From: Coriobacteriia bacterium
Lineage (GTDB): Bacteria; Actinomycetota; Coriobacteriia; WRKU01
Length of the DNA: 59,891 nucleotides
Direction of reading: 5' to 3'
Assembly (NCBI GenBank): GCA_009777935.1
Contig: WRKU01000007.1
Location: forward strand, 1-59,891
Below the pieces are notes generated by a model. The model did not search any database, was not told the origin of the DNA, and saw nothing but the letters and a program-made list of their open reading frames with translations. This document shows positions 59,849 to 59,891 of the stretch, one piece after another. The position numbers and the translations under genes were made by a program. Position 1 is the stretch's first letter. Each line of letters starts with the position of its first letter.

Positions 59849-59891
59849 GTGTGCCCTCATTTCATAGAAAAACGTACCTAATTAACTATCC
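59779..59891. repeat. Right copy of direct terminal repeat (poly-C of 12)
   Basis: Matches 1..112 with one extra C. Confidence 0.95.

Overview
The window is a gene-dense bacterial segment that reads like a Coriobacteriia/actinobacterial chromosome (taxon is inference). Most of it is ordinary core genome: glpK, ppk, EF-G-like GTPase, mraZ-rsmH-ftsL-ftsI, xerD, pyrG, acs, nagB, rtcB, gap-pgk-tpiA-gpmI-secG, uvrC/uvrA/uvrB, coaE, htrA, tRNA-fMet and tRNA-Leu(GAG). A 1576-aa repeat-rich surface protein lies at 27.6-32.4 kb. The two window ends are different. (1) They share a ~113-bp direct terminal repeat that covers the 5' end of a membrane-anchored surface gene. The repeat carries a poly-C (coding-strand poly-G) tract of 11 nt at the left end and 12 nt at the right end. 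G11 keeps the frame open and G12 or G10 gives an immediate stop, so this is a likely phase-variation switch. (2) Between htrA and that gene (52.8-57.3 kb) there are four copies of a ~250-400 bp cassette. Each encodes only the C-terminal 'QWLRSPG...VNxNGTV...GVRPDLPA' part of a domain related to the C-terminus of the surface gene (DUF6273-like, from memory). The cassettes are separated by toxin-antitoxin modules and a Bro-N gene. Copies differ almost only inside a ~111-114 bp block, mainly at first and second codon positions, with near-complete conservation elsewhere and a conserved hairpin downstream in three of four. This resembles variable repeats of a diversity-generating retroelement (DGR). 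No reverse transcriptase or template repeat is in the window, so the DGR interpretation is an inference. Coordinates of start codons were adjusted by hand where overlaps or RBS suggested an internal start.
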